Assembly: GCA_029243245.1 (NCBI GenBank) | Contig: JAQWSK010000015.1 | Span: 1 to 58,993 of the forward strand | DNA from: Flavobacteriaceae bacterium | Lineage (GTDB): Bacteria; Bacteroidota; Bacteroidia; Flavobacteriales; Flavobacteriaceae | DNA length: 58,993 bases | Direction of reading: 5' to 3' | Shown here: one piece after another, positions 45,442 to 53,616 of the stretch | How positions within the stretch are numbered: position 1 is the first letter of the stretch | Layout of the letters: each line of letters begins with the position of its first letter | Translations under genes and position numbers: made by a program | The notes under the pieces: generated by a model | The model's database searches: none | Seen by the model: the letters and a program-made list of their open reading frames with translations, nothing else | What the model was told of the DNA's origin: nothing

Positions 45442-46223
45442 ATCAACCTTTAGCTTATGTGCATCCAGGTGCAAAAATTGCCAAAAATGTAGTGATCGAA
45501 CCTTTTACTACAATAACTAATAATGTAATTATAGGTGAAGGTACATGGATTGGTTCAAATGTTACTATAATGGAAGGGGCTCGGATTGGAAAAAATTGTA
45601 ATATTTTTCCTGGCTCAGTAATATCAGCAGTTCCTCAGGATATGAAATTTAATGGAGAAGATACTACTGCTGAAATAGGAAATAATACAACAATACGGGA
45701 ATCAGTTACTATTAATAGAGGAACTAAGGATAAAATGCGAACAAAGATTGGAAAAAACTGTTTAATAATGGCATATTCTCATATTGCCCATGATTGTGTG
45801 GTAGGTAATAATTGTATTTTTTCAAATAATAGTACTTTAGCTGGTCATATTTCGATTGGAAATCATGTAATACTAGCTGGTTTTGTAGCGGTTCACCAAT
45901 TCTGTACTATTGGCGATCATGCTTTTGTTGCAGGAGGCTCTTTAGTTAGAAAAGATGTTCCTCCTTATGTGAAAGCAGCTAGAGAGCCTCTTTCATATGT
46001 AGGGATAAATTCTGTTGGATTAAGAAGAAGAGGGTTTTCTTCTGAAAAAATTACTGAAATTCAAACTATATTTAGATTGCTTTTTCAAAAGAAATATAAT
46101 AATACTCAAGCTACGGAGATAATTGAAGCTGAAATGACTGCCACACCAGAAAGAGATGAGATATTAAATTTCATTCAAAACTCTCAAAGAGGTATTATGA
46201 AAGGGTATTTTCAAAAAAATTAG
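45438..46223 (+). CDS. lpxA: Acyl-ACP--UDP-N-acetylglucosamine O-acyltransferase
   Basis: 261 residues, first step of lipid A synthesis. Hexapeptide repeats fill residues 1-190 with the catalytic His in the AYSHIAHDC segment, and the helical C-terminal part (GLRRRGFSSEKI) is typical. It overlaps lpxC/fabZ by 4 bp and is 2 nt from efp. Confidence 0.97.
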   Translation: MNQPLAYVHPGAKIAKNVVIEPFTTITNNVIIGEGTWIGSNVTIMEGARIGKNCNIFPGSVISAVPQDMKFNGEDTTAEIGNNTTIRESVTINRGTKDKMRTKIGKNCLIMAYSHIAHDCVVGNNCIFSNNSTLAGHISIGNHVILAGFVAVHQFCTIGDHAFVAGGSLVRKDVPPYVKAAREPLSYVGINSVGLRRRGFSSEKITEIQTIFRLLFQKKYNNTQATEIIEAEMTATPERDEILNFIQNSQRGIMKGYFQKN

Positions 46224-46225
46224 AA

Positions 46226-46792
46226 ATGGCAAATACATCAGATATACGTAAAGGACTTTGTATTAAGTTTAATAATGATATATATAAAATAATTGAATTT
46301 CTCCATGTAAAACCGGGAAAGGGACCTGCTTTTGTTAGAACAAAACTTAAAAGTGTTTCTTCTGGAAAAGTAGTTGATAATACTTTTTCTTCAGGCCATA
46401 AAATTGAATCAATACGTGTTGAAACAAACAAATACCAGTTTTTATATAATGATTCTGATCAGTTTCATTTCATGAATACTGATAATTATGAACAAATTTA
46501 TATAGATAATAAAATTATTGACTCTTCAGAGTTATTAAAAGAAGGTGAGGTAGTTACAATATCGATTAATTCTGAAGACGGAATGCCTCTATCTTTAGGT
46601 ATGCCTGCAAGTGTGGTTTTAGAAATTACAAAAACTGAACCTGGTGTAAAAGGAAATACTGCTACAAATGCAACTAAACCTGCAATTACTGAAACGGGGG
46701 CTAGGATTAATGTTCCTTTATTTATAAATGAAGGAGATAAAATTAAAATAGATACAGAAAAAGGACTTTATCAAGAGAGAATAAAGGAATAA
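46226..46792 (+). CDS. efp: Elongation factor P
   Basis: 188 residues, standard. It helps ribosomes stalled at proline runs. The tip loop VKPGKGPAF presents Lys32, the position modified in many bacteria; I saw no epmA or earP gene in the window. It is 2 nt after lpxA and 20 nt before sucD. Confidence 0.97.
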   Translation: MANTSDIRKGLCIKFNNDIYKIIEFLHVKPGKGPAFVRTKLKSVSSGKVVDNTFSSGHKIESIRVETNKYQFLYNDSDQFHFMNTDNYEQIYIDNKIIDSSELLKEGEVVTISINSEDGMPLSLGMPASVVLEITKTEPGVKGNTATNATKPAITETGARINVPLFINEGDKIKIDTEKGLYQERIKE

Positions 46793-46812
46793 ATAACTTA
46801 ATAATACAAAAA

Positions 46813-47685
46813 ATGAGTGTACTAGTTAATAAAAGCTCCAAGATTATAGTTCAAGGATTCACTGGAGGAGAGGGGACTTTTCATGCTACCCATATGATTG
46901 AATATGGAACTAATATAGTAGGTGGAGTAACCCCAGGTAAAGGAGGTCAAATTCATCTGGATAAACCGGTTTTTAATTCTGTAGCTGAAGCAGTAAGTCA
47001 TACTGGAGCAGATACTTCTATTATTTTTGTACCACCAGCTTTTGCAGGAGATGCAATAATGGAATCTGCAGATGCTGGAATCAAAGTAATTATTGCAATT
47101 ACTGAAGGGATACCTGTTGCTGATATGGTTATAGCAGCTCCATATGTAAAGAAAAAGGGAGCTATACTTGTTGGACCCAATTGTCCAGGTGTGATAACTC
47201 CAGATGAAGCTAAAGTTGGTATTATGCCTGGTTTTGTATTTAAAAAAGGAAATGTTGGAATTATTTCTAAATCAGGGACTTTAACATATGAAGCTGCCGA
47301 TCAAGTGGTTAGAGAAGGCTTGGGTGTAACTACAGCTATTGGTATAGGTGGAGATCCAATTATTGGCACAACAACAAAGGATGCAGTAGAATTATTTATG
47401 AATGATCCTGAAACTGAATGTATAGTTGTAATTGGAGAAATTGGAGGTCAATTAGAGGCTGATGCAGCTTATTGGATTAAATCTCAAGGTAACCTAAAAC
47501 CTGTTGTAGGATTTATTGCAGGAGAAACTGCTCCAATAGGAAGAACAATGGGACATGCTGGTGCAATTGTGGGTGGATCCGATGATACCGCCGAAGCGAA
47601 AAAACGAATAATGAGAGAATGTGGCATACATGTAGTAGATTCCCCTGCTAAAATTGGCGCCAAAGTATCTGAAATCTTAAATTAA
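46813..47685 (+). CDS. sucD: Succinate--CoA ligase (ADP-forming) subunit alpha
   Basis: 290 residues. It makes succinate and nucleotide triphosphate from succinyl-CoA in the TCA cycle. Visible are the CoA-binding Rossmann part ([16 protein letters not shown]), [10 protein letters not shown] and the phospho-His in [16 protein letters not shown] (about 245). The beta subunit gene sucC is not in the window, a split that is common in Flavobacteriia. Confidence 0.96.
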   Translation: MSVLVNKSSKIIVQGFTGGEGTFHATHMIEYGTNIVGGVTPGKGGQIHLDKPVFNSVAEAVSHTGADTSIIFVPPAFAGDAIMESADAGIKVIIAITEGIPVADMVIAAPYVKKKGAILVGPNCPGVITPDEAKVGIMPGFVFKKGNVGIISKSGTLTYEAADQVVREGLGVTTAIGIGGDPIIGTTTKDAVELFMNDPETECIVVIGEIGGQLEADAAYWIKSQGNLKPVVGFIAGETAPIGRTMGHAGAIVGGSDDTAEAKKRIMRECGIHVVDSPAKIGAKVSEILN

Positions 47686-48432
47686 ATGAAACTTTTAAAA
47701 AATAAAATTGCCATTATTACTGGGGCTACTCGAGGTATTGGAAGAGGTATTGCTTTAGAATATGCTAAACAAGGTTCTAGTGTAGCTTTTACTTATTCAA
47801 AATCAGTTGAGCAAGCTAATAAATTAGTTAAAGAATTAGAGGCTTTTAGTGTTAAGGCTATAGGTTATCAAAGTGATGCTTCTAATTTTTCTGATGCTGA
47901 ATCACTTGTAGCATCTGTATTGAATGATTTTTCAGGGATTGATATTTTAGTTAATAATGCCGGAATAACAAAAGATAATTTATTAATGCGTTTAAGTGAA
48001 AAAGATTTTGATGATGTCATAAATGTTAATTTAAAATCTGTCTTTAACATGACAAAAGCCGTACAAAAAACTTTCTTAAAACAACGAAAAGGTTCTCTTA
48101 TTCATATGAGTTCAGTTGTTGGTGTTAAAGGCAATGCAGGACAGTCCAATTATTCGGCATCGAAAGCTGGTATTATTGGTTTTTCAAAATCAATAGCTTT
48201 AGAGCTTGGCTCCAGAAACATAAGGAGTAATGTTATAGCTCCTGGATTCATAGAAACAGAAATGACAAAACAATTATCGGAAGAAATTGTTGATAAATGG
48301 AGAAATGCCATACCTTTGAAAAGAGGAGGTACGCCTAAAGATATTGCTAACGCTTGTGTTTTCTTAGCTTCAGATTTATCTTCTTATATTACAGGTCAAG
48401 TTATAAATATTGACGGAGGAATGTTAACCTAA
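47686..48432 (+). CDS. fabG: 3-oxoacyl-ACP reductase, FabG-type SDR
   Basis: 248 residues of the classical short-chain dehydrogenase family. The cofactor motif TGATRGIGRG, NNAG (near 88), Ser in MSSVVG, and YSASKAG with the catalytic Tyr-Lys are all present, and the ending QVINIDGGML is typical. It reduces 3-oxoacyl-ACP in fatty acid synthesis. It begins directly after the sucD stop. Confidence 0.92.
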   Translation: MKLLKNKIAIITGATRGIGRGIALEYAKQGSSVAFTYSKSVEQANKLVKELEAFSVKAIGYQSDASNFSDAESLVASVLNDFSGIDILVNNAGITKDNLLMRLSEKDFDDVINVNLKSVFNMTKAVQKTFLKQRKGSLIHMSSVVGVKGNAGQSNYSASKAGIIGFSKSIALELGSRNIRSNVIAPGFIETEMTKQLSEEIVDKWRNAIPLKRGGTPKDIANACVFLASDLSSYITGQVINIDGGMLT

Positions 48433-48475
48433 CAAATAACAGAAAAACAAGTATTAATTTATAAAACTAACTATT

Positions 48476-49294
48476 ATGCAACGTCTACCAAAAATCGGAT
48501 TACCCATACTCGCTTTGGGATTTTTATTTTTAATTTTAATATCCAGATCATCAGTAAATATTGGTTATGGAGAAGCAGGTGTTTTATTTAAAACTTTTGG
48601 AGGAGGAGTTGTCACTGACCAACCTGCTTTAGGTGAAGGGTTTAGAATAATTGCGCCTTGGAATAAAGTATACCTTTATAATGTAAAACAACAAGAATTT
48701 TTTGAAGGAAATATGCAGGTTCTTTCATCCAATGGACTTGAAATATCCTTAGATGTTTCAGTTCTGTATCAGCCCCAAATAGATAAATTAGGTTTACTCC
48801 ATAAAACTAAAGGAGAGAATTATGTTAACATCGTTTTAATACCTCAAATTCGTGCTGTAGCTAGATCAGTTGTTGGTAGATATACACCTGAACAATTATA
48901 TTCTTCAAAGCGTGATGCAATTCAAAACGAAATTTTTGAGGAAACTCAAAAGGTTGTTCAAGATCAATACATTCAATTAAATGCTGTATTAGTTAGAGAT
49001 GTTACTCTTCCTCAAGCAATTAAGGAAGCTATTGAAAGAAAATTAAATCAGGAACAAGAAGCATTAGAATATGAGTTTAGAATTGCAAAGTCTATTCAAG
49101 AAGCTGAAAGACAAAGAATTGATGCAGAAGGTAAAGCAAAAGCAAATCGAATTTTAAGTGCATCTTTAACAGATAAAATACTTCAAGAAAAAGGAATTGA
49201 GGCTACTTTAAAACTTGCAGAATCTCCAAACACAAAAGTAATTGTTATTGGATCAGGTAAATCAGGCATGCCTATAATTTTAGGAAATCAATAA
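48476..49294 (+). CDS. SPFH/prohibitin-family membrane protein
   Basis: 272 residues. One N-terminal membrane helix (about 9-23) is followed by a stomatin/prohibitin domain (VNIGYGEAGVLFKTFGG, IPQIRAVARSVVGRYTPEQLYSSKR) and a long Glu/Ala coiled coil (about 180-230). Members form ring assemblies that organise membranes and proteases such as FtsH. The last gene of the lpx-fabG transcript, it is followed by a strong terminator at 49426-49461. Confidence 0.88.
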   Translation: MQRLPKIGLPILALGFLFLILISRSSVNIGYGEAGVLFKTFGGGVVTDQPALGEGFRIIAPWNKVYLYNVKQQEFFEGNMQVLSSNGLEISLDVSVLYQPQIDKLGLLHKTKGENYVNIVLIPQIRAVARSVVGRYTPEQLYSSKRDAIQNEIFEETQKVVQDQYIQLNAVLVRDVTLPQAIKEAIERKLNQEQEALEYEFRIAKSIQEAERQRIDAEGKAKANRILSASLTDKILQEKGIEATLKLAESPNTKVIVIGSGKSGMPIILGNQ

Positions 49295-49425
49295 ATAGTA
49301 TTGATTGTTAATAAAGGAGAATATGATCTATTTTTTCAGTAATAGATTATATGATTTTTAATTACATAAATAAACAATGTATGACATTGTTCAGTCGAAC
49401 ATGTTGAGTTTTTTGTATTTAAGTA

Positions 49426-49461
49426 AAAAAAGCCCGTTTGAATTATCAAACGGGCTTTTTT
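49426..49461. terminator. Strong intrinsic, likely bidirectional terminator
   Basis: A perfect 16-bp stem (49426-49441 with 49446-49461, GC core AGCCCGTTTGA) closes a 4-nt ATTA loop. A-run before and T-run after make it work on both strands. It ends the transcript from the SPFH gene 132 nt upstream. In 49295-49425 I see no gene. Confidence 0.9.
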
Positions 49462-49472
49462 AATATTAAAGT

Positions 49473-49526
49473 TTAGCCTTGTATTTGTTAGAACAGTCAA
49501 TAAAATTTCTAACAGAAAAAGGCTAA
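49473..49526. other. Two-tier hairpin, possible small RNA or processed leader
   Basis: TTAGCCTT (49473-49480) pairs with AAGGCTAA (49519-49526), and inside it TGTTAGAA (49486-49493) pairs with TTCTAACA (49507-49514), both perfectly. A small internal loop separates the stems. The T-rich stretch that follows (TTTTCTTAATTTTT) could end an RNA. No family recognised. Confidence 0.5.
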
Positions 49527-49542
49527 TTTTCTTAATTTTTCA

Positions 49543-49574
49543 CCCGCAAGCTTAATTATGCGGGGAGTTTTTTT
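49543..49574 (+). terminator. Second terminator-like hairpin upstream of the DUF2461 gene
   Basis: CCCGCA (49543-49548) pairs with TGCGGG (49559-49564) around a 10-nt loop and is followed at 49568 by a run of seven T. It is a plausible intrinsic terminator but lies 31 nt before the next ATG, so it could also be an attenuator-like leader hairpin. Confidence 0.6.
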
Positions 49575-49604
49575 ATACTTTTATTTTAAAAATGATTTTA
49601 ACAA

Positions 49605-50288
49605 ATGCAAAATATAAATCAAGAAATATTTACTTTTCTTAATCAACTTAAATTAAATAATAATAGAGATTGGTTTGAGGATAATAGGCAAAGGTTTAAA
49701 AATATTCAAAATGAAATTGAAATTTTATCCACTAGAATTGTTGATGAATTGAATAAGCATGATAATGTTGAAAATTTTAAAATATTTAGAATATATAGAG
49801 ATCTTAGGTTTTTAAAAAACAAAGTACCATATAAAATAAATTTTGGTATTTCATTTAAAAGAATTTCACCAAGTTTAAGGGGAGGCTACTATCTTCATAT
49901 AAAACCTAATGATACCTTTATTGCCTGTGGTTTTTTCAAGCCTAATAAAGAAGATTTACTAAGGATCAGAAGGGAGTTTGAATTTAATTCTAATGAATTT
50001 AGAGAAATTATAAATGAAAAGTCAATTAAAAAAAACTGGGGTAATATTGATGGGAATCCAGTTAAAACTAATCCTAGAGGTTTTTCAAAGGAACATTCTA
50101 ATATTGATTTGATTAGAATGAAAAGGTATCTTTTTTTTAAAAAATACAGAGATAATTCTGTTTTTTCTTCAAATTTTATTAATAATATCTCTCACGACTT
50201 CATGTCTATGAGACCTTTTCTTGATTATATGTCAAATGTTCTTACTACAGATTTAAATGGATTATCAGTTTTACAAAATGATTTATAA
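49605..50288 (+). CDS. DUF2461 (TIGR02453) family protein
   Basis: 227 residues. The start FLNQLKLNNNRDWFEDNR and the IFRIYRDLRFLKNKVPYKINFGISF segment are the family signature. The family is widespread and uncharacterised; no signal peptide. The gene overlaps the following signal-peptide start by 11 bp and may be the first gene of the 49605-57033 run. It has the DUF2461-typical GGYYLHIKPNDTFIACGFF strand core. Function is not known. Confidence 0.8.
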   Translation: MQNINQEIFTFLNQLKLNNNRDWFEDNRQRFKNIQNEIEILSTRIVDELNKHDNVENFKIFRIYRDLRFLKNKVPYKINFGISFKRISPSLRGGYYLHIKPNDTFIACGFFKPNKEDLLRIRREFEFNSNEFREIINEKSIKKNWGNIDGNPVKTNPRGFSKEHSNIDLIRMKRYLFFKKYRDNSVFSSNFINNISHDFMSMRPFLDYMSNVLTTDLNGLSVLQNDL

Positions 50289-51195
50289 AATAAATTTTTT
50301 TCTAATTGTATTTATAAGCTTTTTAAGTGCTCAAAAAATTCCTATAATAATTGATGCAGACACTGCAAATGAAGTAGATGATTTATTTGCTCTTTCTGGA
50401 GCTCTAGCTGAATCTAACTTTAATATTATAGGTATAACTGCTTCTCAATTTAATACTTCTCCTTTAGCTTCTTTTAACACAGCATTAGAGAGTAAGAATA
50501 TAAATGATAAAATATTACAATTAGTTAATGTAAGCTCGATACCTTCATTATTAGGAAGTCCTGACCCGCTTAGCAATACTACTAATGTTGAAAATTCTCA
50601 AGCTTCGAGTTTTATAATTGAAAATGCTCGGTTATATTCTAACGACAACCCGTTATATGTTATTATTCTTGGTTCATCTACAAATGTCGCGACTGCAATA
50701 ATTAACGCTCCAGAGATTGTAAAAAACATAAAGGTGTTTTATTTAGGATTTTGGCATGACCCATTGACTAATTTATATAATAAAAATGAATTCAATTCTA
50801 GAAATGATCCTTTGGCAATAAATTTTTTACTTAATTCTTCAGATCTGGATCTCACAATTATGACTGCCACAACATCTCAATATATGATTTTTTATAGAAA
50901 TGAATTAAATTATTATTTATCAAATAACAATTCTTTAGGGTCGTATTTGATAAATCGATGGGATTCTTATGAGAGGTGGTGGGCCGATGAAGACAAAGAA
51001 AAAAAACAATGGATAATGTGGGATGTAGCTATGATAGAAGCTGTTGCGAATAATAATTATTCTGAATATGAGTTTTTTGATACTCCATCAGAGAATTTAA
51101 ATCGAAAAATTAAAATTTATACAAAAATTGATGTTTTGAATATAAAAAACAGGTATTGGAAAAAGCTACAAACTTTTAATAATATAAAACTATGA
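50278..51195 (+). CDS. Secreted nucleoside-hydrolase-like protein
   Basis: About 305 residues from the ATG at 50278, giving a signal peptide (MIYKINFFLIVFISFLSAQ). The frame reaches 50257 but no signal peptide fits there. The Ca-binding motif is IIIDADTANEVDD, a variant of the nucleoside hydrolase DTDxGxDD; later, LGSSTNVATAI and FNSRNDPLA fit the fold. The catalytic-type HDPLA motif reads MWDVAMI, with Trp where His is usual. Export suggests action on extracellular or periplasmic nucleosides. It overlaps the kinase gene by 4 bp. Confidence 0.75.
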   Translation: MIYKINFFLIVFISFLSAQKIPIIIDADTANEVDDLFALSGALAESNFNIIGITASQFNTSPLASFNTALESKNINDKILQLVNVSSIPSLLGSPDPLSNTTNVENSQASSFIIENARLYSNDNPLYVIILGSSTNVATAIINAPEIVKNIKVFYLGFWHDPLTNLYNKNEFNSRNDPLAINFLLNSSDLDLTIMTATTSQYMIFYRNELNYYLSNNNSLGSYLINRWDSYERWWADEDKEKKQWIMWDVAMIEAVANNNYSEYEFFDTPSENLNRKIKIYTKIDVLNIKNRYWKKLQTFNNIKL

Positions 51196-52163
51196 TAAAC
51201 ATTGACCTAAACACACCTATTAATGAATTAACAGGGTTTCTCAATAATCATAATGTACTATTTAATAATGAGGATTTATTAAAATCAAGTAAAGCTGGAG
51301 AAGGAAACATGAATGTAGTTTTAAGAGTTAAAACTAATCAGCGGTCTTTTATATTTAAACAATCAAGACCATATGTTCAAAAATATCAACACATTCCCGC
51401 TCCAATAGATAGAATTGATGTTGAATATAACTTTTATAAAGCTGTTGAAGAGATTGAGAGCAATAATAGCTTTCCTAAAATAATAAATTATTGTAAAAAA
51501 AGTTTTTTTATGATTCAAGAAGATTTAGGAAATTCTGATGATTTTTTAAGTATTTATAAGAGTAAAAGAATAAATGAAAAATCAATAGTTAAGCTTACTA
51601 AAGTTTTGAAACAGATTCATTCATGTAAGCATGATATTAATTACCCCTTGAATACTGAGCTTAAGAAATTAAATCATCAACATATTTTTGTTTTACCATT
51701 TATTAAAGAAAATGGATTTTCATTAAATTCTGTTCAGCCAGGTTTAGAAAAACTTGCAAACTCTTTCATAAGTAATGATTCATTAATAAATAAATCAATA
51801 ATTATTGGAAATGAATATTTAAAAAAAGGAAAAACTTTACTTCATGGTGATTTTTATCCAGGGAGCTGGATGCAAAATGATCAAGAAATTTATGTAATTG
51901 ATCCCGAATTCAGTTTTGTAGGAGATTTAGAGTTTGATTTGGGAGTCTTTATAGCTCATATTATTATCGTCACTCTGAAAGAAAAATATTTAAGTGATAT
52001 AATTAATTATTACTCTGCCTCTATAGATCAGGAATTAGTTAATTATTATACCAGTATTGAGATAATTAGAAGAATCATAGGCCTGGCACAACTACCAATT
52101 AACTTATCTCTTGATGAAAAAGAAAAGTTATTAAAATTCTCAAAAGGACTTTTATTAAATTAA
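51192..52163 (+). CDS. Sugar kinase of the aminoglycoside-phosphotransferase fold, methylthioribose-kinase-like
   Basis: 323 residues, no signal peptide. The APH-type kinase features are KAGEGNMNVVLRV (nucleotide loop), Lys in FIFKQSRPYVQKY, catalytic HGDFYPGSW and the metal site IDPEFSFVGDLEFDLG. The KQ-xx-PYV and IDPEF-xF-xG-xx-xFDLG wording resembles MtnK, 5-methylthioribose kinase, more than choline or drug kinases. Overlap of 4 bp with the nucleoside hydrolase supports a salvage role: cleaved ribose derivative phosphorylated after uptake. This is an inference. Confidence 0.7.
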   Translation: MINIDLNTPINELTGFLNNHNVLFNNEDLLKSSKAGEGNMNVVLRVKTNQRSFIFKQSRPYVQKYQHIPAPIDRIDVEYNFYKAVEEIESNNSFPKIINYCKKSFFMIQEDLGNSDDFLSIYKSKRINEKSIVKLTKVLKQIHSCKHDINYPLNTELKKLNHQHIFVLPFIKENGFSLNSVQPGLEKLANSFISNDSLINKSIIIGNEYLKKGKTLLHGDFYPGSWMQNDQEIYVIDPEFSFVGDLEFDLGVFIAHIIIVTLKEKYLSDIINYYSASIDQELVNYYTSIEIIRRIIGLAQLPINLSLDEKEKLLKFSKGLLLN

Positions 52164-52230
52164 CAGATTAATAAGTTAAAATTATTTGTATTATTGAAAG
52201 GTCAATTTTTCATTTAAAAGTTTAAACAAC

Positions 52231-53604
52231 ATGATAAAAATAGCCTATATAGGTGCAGGAAGTATACAGTTTGGTCCAATAATAGTTCAAGATATTTTGT
52301 TAAGTGAAAGGCTGTGTGAAGATGGACTCGAATTTTTTTTAATGGATATTGAACTATCCCATTTAGATCATGTTTACAAACATGCGGAGTATGTTAATGA
52401 AAAATTGAAACGTAATGCCAAAATCATCAAAACGATTAATCGAAAAGAAGCCATAAACAATTCGAATTTTGTTATTTGTGCTTTGGAAAAGAACCGTAAT
52501 GTTTATTGGTCACAGGATTTTCATATTCCAAGAAAGTATGGTTTTAAACAAGTTTATGGAGAAAATGGTGGGGTGGGTTCTTTATTTCATGCACTTCGTA
52601 ATATTAAATTAATAGTTGACTTGGCGAAGGATATGGAGAAGTTATGTCCTAAATCAATACTTTTAAATTTTTCAAATCCTGAACATAAAATATGTGAAGC
52701 TGTAACTAGATTAACATCTATTAAGACTGTTGGGCTTTGTCATGGTGTTTTTATGGGTCGTGATCAACTATCAGAATTATTAAACATTCCTCTTTCAGAT
52801 CTTCAGACAAAAGCGTGTGGAATGAATCATTTTAGCTGGTTTCAGGAAATTAAACAAAAATCAACAGGAGAAGATTTATATCCTAAATTAAAATCTATTG
52901 AAGAAGATGGGGATTGGATGGCTAAGTGGCATGAACTAGCTTTAGGGAGAATATTATTTCGAAGATTTGGTCAATGGCCTTCACCTGCATCTAATCATTA
53001 TGGAGAGTATATTAAATGGGCTGAAGAATTTGTTATTCCTCAATTGCATTTTTTTTATGATCCTTTTGATGGACATCCGTGGGAGAATAATCAAATCCCC
53101 GAAGGGGTTTATACAGTCGATAGGGTGAATTATAATCGAAAATGGAAGAAAGACTGGAACAAAAAACTTCTTCCAGTTGGTTCAGTTGAAGAAATTAAGT
53201 TAGAAAATGAAGATGGTAGTTTTAAAAGATCTGGTGAGATTGTAACTCTAATTATGGAGTCAGTTGTTTCTAATGAAAAAAAATGGCTTGAAGCTGTTAA
53301 TATCCCTAATAATGGAGCAATTCCAAATTTACCTGATGATTTAGTTGTTGAAGTTCCTGCGTATTGTGATGCTGATGGAATTAAGGCAGTTAATATGGAT
53401 CCAATACCAGAAGCTATTGCAGCTACAATTAGACTACATGCTAGTATACATAAGCTTTTAGTAGAGGCTTTCAGTGAGGAATCTAAAGATAAGCTTTTAC
53501 AAGCAATTCTTATTGAACCAACTGTCAACTCATACAGAAACGCTGTTGACATGTGTAATGAAATGCTTGAGCTTCAAAAAGATGTTTTGCCAATTATTAA
53601 GTAA
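52231..53604 (+). CDS. Glycoside hydrolase family 4 (NAD- and Mn-dependent)
   Basis: 457 residues. The Rossmann start IAYIGAGSIQFGP (4-16), LLNFSNPEH (144-152), Cys170-His171 (GLCHG) and Asn199-His200 (GMNHFSW) give the NAD site and Mn ligands of GH4. These enzymes cleave alpha- or beta-glycosides by oxidation at C3 and elimination. Substrate cannot be named from sequence; the closest wording is to alpha-glucosidase/alpha-galacturonidase types. The next gene, 12 bp downstream, is a transporter. No signal peptide, so substrate is imported first. Confidence 0.88.
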   Translation: MIKIAYIGAGSIQFGPIIVQDILLSERLCEDGLEFFLMDIELSHLDHVYKHAEYVNEKLKRNAKIIKTINRKEAINNSNFVICALEKNRNVYWSQDFHIPRKYGFKQVYGENGGVGSLFHALRNIKLIVDLAKDMEKLCPKSILLNFSNPEHKICEAVTRLTSIKTVGLCHGVFMGRDQLSELLNIPLSDLQTKACGMNHFSWFQEIKQKSTGEDLYPKLKSIEEDGDWMAKWHELALGRILFRRFGQWPSPASNHYGEYIKWAEEFVIPQLHFFYDPFDGHPWENNQIPEGVYTVDRVNYNRKWKKDWNKKLLPVGSVEEIKLENEDGSFKRSGEIVTLIMESVVSNEKKWLEAVNIPNNGAIPNLPDDLVVEVPAYCDADGIKAVNMDPIPEAIAATIRLHASIHKLLVEAFSEESKDKLLQAILIEPTVNSYRNAVDMCNEMLELQKDVLPIIK

Positions 53605-53616
53605 AAACAAATAATT

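Noticed and set aside
53130-53552. Long open frame on the minus strand, 140 codons
   Set aside because: It lies entirely antisense inside the GH4 gene, whose motifs are intact; the Ser/Leu-rich product is typical of shadow frames.
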